A DNA stretch of 64,000 nucleotides from Sphingosinithalassobacter tenebrarum (GTDB taxonomy: Bacteria > Pseudomonadota > Alphaproteobacteria > Sphingomonadales > Sphingomonadaceae). The stretch spans positions 3,193,001 through 3,257,000 of the forward strand of contig NZ_CP049109.1 in the NCBI RefSeq assembly GCF_011057975.1, given 5' to 3'. Below the pieces are notes generated by a model, which saw only the letters and a list, made by a program, of their open reading frames with translations, made no database searches and was not told the origin of the DNA. The position numbers were made by a program, and so were the translations under genes. Below are positions 61,576-64,000 of this stretch, one piece after another (position 1 is the stretch's first letter; each line of letters starts with the position of its first letter).

Positions 61576-62586
61576 ATGAAGAAACATCTCCTCGCTTCGG
61601 CGCTTTCGATTTCTACCGTCGTCATGCTGGCCACGCCCGCGCTGGGCCAGGAAGTGCAGCAGCAGTCGAGCTATGTCGAAACCCGGCTGAACGCCGAGGG
61701 CGACTTCGTCACGACGCCGCATGGCGCGGGCCGCGAGAACGCGCTCTATCAGGCCGGGTCGATTTCCAAATATGCCTGCTCGATCGCCGCGCTGGACCTG
61801 CAGCGGCAAGGCAAGCTGAGGCTCAGCGACACGCTGGCCGATCTGCTTCCCGGCTATACCGGCACACGGGCAGGCGAGATCACGCTCGAACAGCTGCTGC
61901 GGAACCGGTCCAGCATCGCCGACGGACTGATGGCGGCGGTGCGCGAGGACCCGCAAGCCACGCTGGCGCTGGAGCTCACTCCGCTCGAAGCCGCCAATCG
62001 CTTCGGCACCGGCTATACCGGGCATCAGCCCGGCGAAGCCTTCGAATATATGATCCTCAACTGGGCGTTCGTGCAGGCGATTCTGGAGCGCGCCGCCGAC
62101 AAGCCGATCGCCCGGATCCTGGACGAGACCGTGTTCGCGCCCGCGGGCATGGCGCATTCGACCAGCTTCGTCGGGTCGCTGCCCGGTCCCGATCCGGTCG
62201 CGCCGGTGGGTCAGGTATTGCCGATGCCGAGCTATCTGGTCTGTGCCGGCGGCGTTGCTTCGACGCCCGCTGATCTGATCCGGCTGCTGCGCTATCCCTA
62301 TACCGACGGCTATCCCGAAGCCGATCGCCGCGCGCTGGAGGCTGTTGCGAGCCCCGACAGCCATTATGCGCTCGGCGGCCGCACGCGCTATTTCACTGTC
62401 GAAGGCGTGACGCACAATCTGAGCTGGAAGAGCGGCAGCAACGGCGCGTTCAAGTCGCGCGCCGCCTATGATCCGGTCACCGGGCTCGGCTATGCGGTCG
62501 TCACCAACGAAGGCGACAACGGACTGCTTTACGACCTGACGGCAGGCTGGGTGCACGATATGCTGGGCGTCGAGATCACGGACTGA
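61576..62586 (+). CDS. Serine hydrolase, class C beta-lactamase-like fold
   Basis: This 336-residue secreted protein has a signal peptide (MKKHLLASALS...PALG-Q) and a beta-lactamase/transpeptidase-like fold. The SxxK nucleophile motif is S62-I-S-K65. The Tyr of the second motif may be in FEYMIL, although the usual YxN Asn is not preserved there. WKSGSNGAF stands where the third motif lies. It is probably an esterase or peptidase rather than a true beta-lactamase. The ATG at 61576 overlaps a GGAG at its edge, so the start is uncertain; a GTG at 61570 is an alternative. Confidence 0.8.
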   Translation: MKKHLLASALSISTVVMLATPALGQEVQQQSSYVETRLNAEGDFVTTPHGAGRENALYQAGSISKYACSIAALDLQRQGKLRLSDTLADLLPGYTGTRAGEITLEQLLRNRSSIADGLMAAVREDPQATLALELTPLEAANRFGTGYTGHQPGEAFEYMILNWAFVQAILERAADKPIARILDETVFAPAGMAHSTSFVGSLPGPDPVAPVGQVLPMPSYLVCAGGVASTPADLIRLLRYPYTDGYPEADRRALEAVASPDSHYALGGRTRYFTVEGVTHNLSWKSGSNGAFKSRAAYDPVTGLGYAVVTNEGDNGLLYDLTAGWVHDMLGVEITD

Positions 62587-62653
62587 GCCGGCGTGATGAT
62601 CGCCGCCGCATCTCCGGTTGCAATCGCGCCCGCCCCTGCCGCATAGCGATGTC

Positions 62654-62899
62654 ATGGCAGAGGAAGCGGAAATCGCCGAACTTTCGTTCGAGCAGGCGTT
62701 GAAGAAACTCGAATGGATCGTGGGCCGGCTGGAGAGCGGCGAAGCCGAGCTTCAGGAGGCGATCGACCTCTATGAGGAAGGCGACCGTCTGCGGCGCCAA
62801 TGTGCCTCGCGGCTCGATGCGGCGCAGGCGCGGATCGAAGCGATCAAGCTCGATTCCACGGGCGAGCCCTCGGGCACCACGCCCTTTTCGGCAGGCTGA
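62654..62899 (+). CDS. xseB: Exodeoxyribonuclease VII small subunit
   Basis: This 81-residue helical-hairpin protein of the XseB family forms the long scaffold around XseA in the ExoVII single-strand nuclease. The family signature LSFEQALKKLEWIVGRLESGE is followed by LQEAIDLYEEGDRLRRQC. It is followed after 5 bp by ispA, the conserved xseB-ispA pairing. xseA is not in the window. Confidence 0.95.
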   Translation: MAEEAEIAELSFEQALKKLEWIVGRLESGEAELQEAIDLYEEGDRLRRQCASRLDAAQARIEAIKLDSTGEPSGTTPFSAG

Positions 62900-62904
62900 G
62901 CGCA

Positions 62905-63804
62905 GTGGGCCAGGCCTCGCTCGCGCTCGGCGCGGCACTCAGGGACGTCGCCGAGGAAATGGACCGGCAGTTCGACCGGCTGCTGGCCGTTCCCGACGAT
63001 TCCCGCGCCGAACTCTATCAGGCGATGCGCCATGCGGCGATGGGCGGCGGCAAGCGGCTGCGGCCGCTGCTGGTATTCGCCACCGCCAGGCTGTTCGGGG
63101 TTGATCGCGCCTGTACGGCGCGCGTCGCGCTCGCAGTCGAGTGCATCCATGTCTATTCGCTGATTCACGACGATCTGCCGTCGATGGACGATGACGACAC
63201 GCGCCGGGGCAAGCCGACGGTGCATCGCATGTTCGACGAGGCGACCGCGGTGCTGGCCGGAGACTGTCTCCACGCGCTCGCCTTCGAAGTGCTTGCACAC
63301 GAAGCGACGCATCGCGATCCCTTTGTCCGCAGCGAGCTGATCGCCGCGCTTGCCCATGCGTCCGGCCCGGCGGGCATGGCGGGCGGGCAGATGATGGACC
63401 TGAAGGCGGAGAGCGAAAGCTTCGACCTGCCGGCGGTCACGCGGCTGCAGGCGATGAAGACCGGCGCGCTGATTGGCTTTTCGGTCGAGGCGGGCGCGAT
63501 CCTCGGGCGGCTTTCGCATGAGGGGCGGCGCGGGCTGCATGGCTATGCGCACGATCTCGGCCTCGCCTTCCAGATCGCCGACGATATTCTCGACGCGACG
63601 GGCGACGAGGCAAGCGTCGGCAAGAAGCTGCGCAAGGACGGCGAGCAGGGCAAGGAGACGTTCCTGACGCTGCTCGGGCTCGAACGTGCGCGCGAACAGG
63701 CCGAGTTGCTGGTCGCCCAGGCGATCGAGCATCTCCACGGCTATGGCGAGGAGGCAGATCTGCTGCGCGACATCGCCCGTTTCGTGCTGGAGCGCGACCG
63801 GTAA
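62905..63804 (+). CDS. ispA: Farnesyl (polyprenyl) diphosphate synthase
   Basis: This 299-residue all-alpha prenyltransferase condenses isopentenyl diphosphate with allylic diphosphates to make farnesyl diphosphate. The first aspartate-rich motif is in HDDLPSMDDDD and the second in ADDILD. GGGKRLRP provides the substrate-binding Arg/Lys. The GTG start at 62905 gives family-typical length and lies 5 bp after xseB, suggesting translational coupling. dxs, which often follows, is absent here. Confidence 0.95.
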   Translation: MGQASLALGAALRDVAEEMDRQFDRLLAVPDDSRAELYQAMRHAAMGGGKRLRPLLVFATARLFGVDRACTARVALAVECIHVYSLIHDDLPSMDDDDTRRGKPTVHRMFDEATAVLAGDCLHALAFEVLAHEATHRDPFVRSELIAALAHASGPAGMAGGQMMDLKAESESFDLPAVTRLQAMKTGALIGFSVEAGAILGRLSHEGRRGLHGYAHDLGLAFQIADDILDATGDEASVGKKLRKDGEQGKETFLTLLGLERAREQAELLVAQAIEHLHGYGEEADLLRDIARFVLERDR

Positions 63805-63811
63805 CGGCACG

Positions 63812-64000
63812 ATGCTTCGCCGCACCGCATTTTTCGTCCTGACGCTTGCCGCGCTGCTGATCATCGGCTGGATGATCGCGGCGGACTGGCGCCCGGCGGA
63901 GGCCGATTATCCGCGCCAGGGCATCGACGTGTCGCACCATCAGGGCGCGATCGACTGGGACGCGCTGCCCGACGAAGTCGACTTCGCCTATATCAAGGCG
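63812..64000 (+). CDS. GH25 lysozyme-like protein, N-terminal part
   Basis: Only 63 residues are visible before the window ends. One membrane anchor or signal (about residues 6-24) is followed by PRQGIDVSHHQGAIDWDAL, the characteristic start of glycoside hydrolase family 25 muramidases with the first catalytic Asp. It begins 8 bp after ispA, so it may be co-transcribed. Confidence 0.88.
   Translation, partial: MLRRTAFFVLTLAALLIIGWMIAADWRPAEADYPRQGIDVSHHQGAIDWDALPDEVDFAYIKA

Overview
This 64 kb window is GC-rich chromosomal DNA from an alphaproteobacterium, most likely a sphingomonad (Sphingomonadales). Reasons: a TrcR/DUF1013 cell-cycle regulator, a CpdR-type response regulator beside an N-formylglutamate amidohydrolase, DUF1192 and DUF1289 genes, a SapC protein, exosortase-A-type polysaccharide genes, a glnB-glnA pair and mosaic palindromic intergenic repeats. 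Gene density is high and most genes are ordinary housekeeping or metabolic genes. I see no CRISPR array, rRNA, insertion sequence or integrase.

Layout. Positions 1-2683 hold an RND efflux pump (permease cut by the window edge, plus its adaptor) divergent from soxR, with a near-ideal SoxR box between them. Positions 3065-14046 hold the most unusual locus: seven overlapping or abutting genes that look like one operon. They encode two membrane proteins with large extracytoplasmic parts, a cytoplasmic protein sharing a domain with the next gene, a TRAFAC-like GTPase, a polytopic protein resembling a divergent SEDS (RodA/FtsW) glycosyltransferase, a penicillin-binding-protein-like transpeptidase with all three catalytic motifs, and a small membrane-anchored LysM-like protein. 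I read this as a possible GTPase-controlled peptidoglycan synthase; I know of no described system with this composition.

Positions 14739-28427 hold tRNA-Gly(CCC), a periplasmic molybdenum aldehyde oxidoreductase (paoABC-like), a CinA-domain protein, map, the nitrogen pair glnB-glnA, a quinone oxidoreductase, two tandem SDR paralogues and an SLC13/TrkA-C transporter. Positions 28566-30381 hold small genes around an S24-type repressor with a palindromic operator and a divergent small HTH-like gene. Positions 30389-35258 hold exosortase-A-associated polysaccharide genes (glycosyltransferase, O-antigen-ligase-like protein, acyltransferase).

Positions 35260-45883 hold PfpI, topoisomerase IB, MscS, a TetR regulator with a paired operator, tRNA-Val(GAC), cpdR, a strong candidate small RNA with promoter and terminator (40436-40576, minus strand), cytochrome b561, SapC, an FAD-linked oxidase and an RhlE-like helicase. 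Positions 46055-54470 hold UPF0114, GST, TrcR, a GT4 glycosyltransferase with an LpxH-like phosphoesterase, a quinone oxidoreductase, DUF1192 and ClpA. Positions 54763-64000 hold a secreted TIM-barrel-like protein, a lipoprotein, a DUF418 protein, a 7TM diguanylate cyclase, an acyl-CoA ligase, a serine hydrolase, xseB-ispA and the start of a GH25 lysozyme-like gene. Two copies of a dispersed element with an alternating purine-pyrimidine tract lie at 18913-19063 and 47367-47546.
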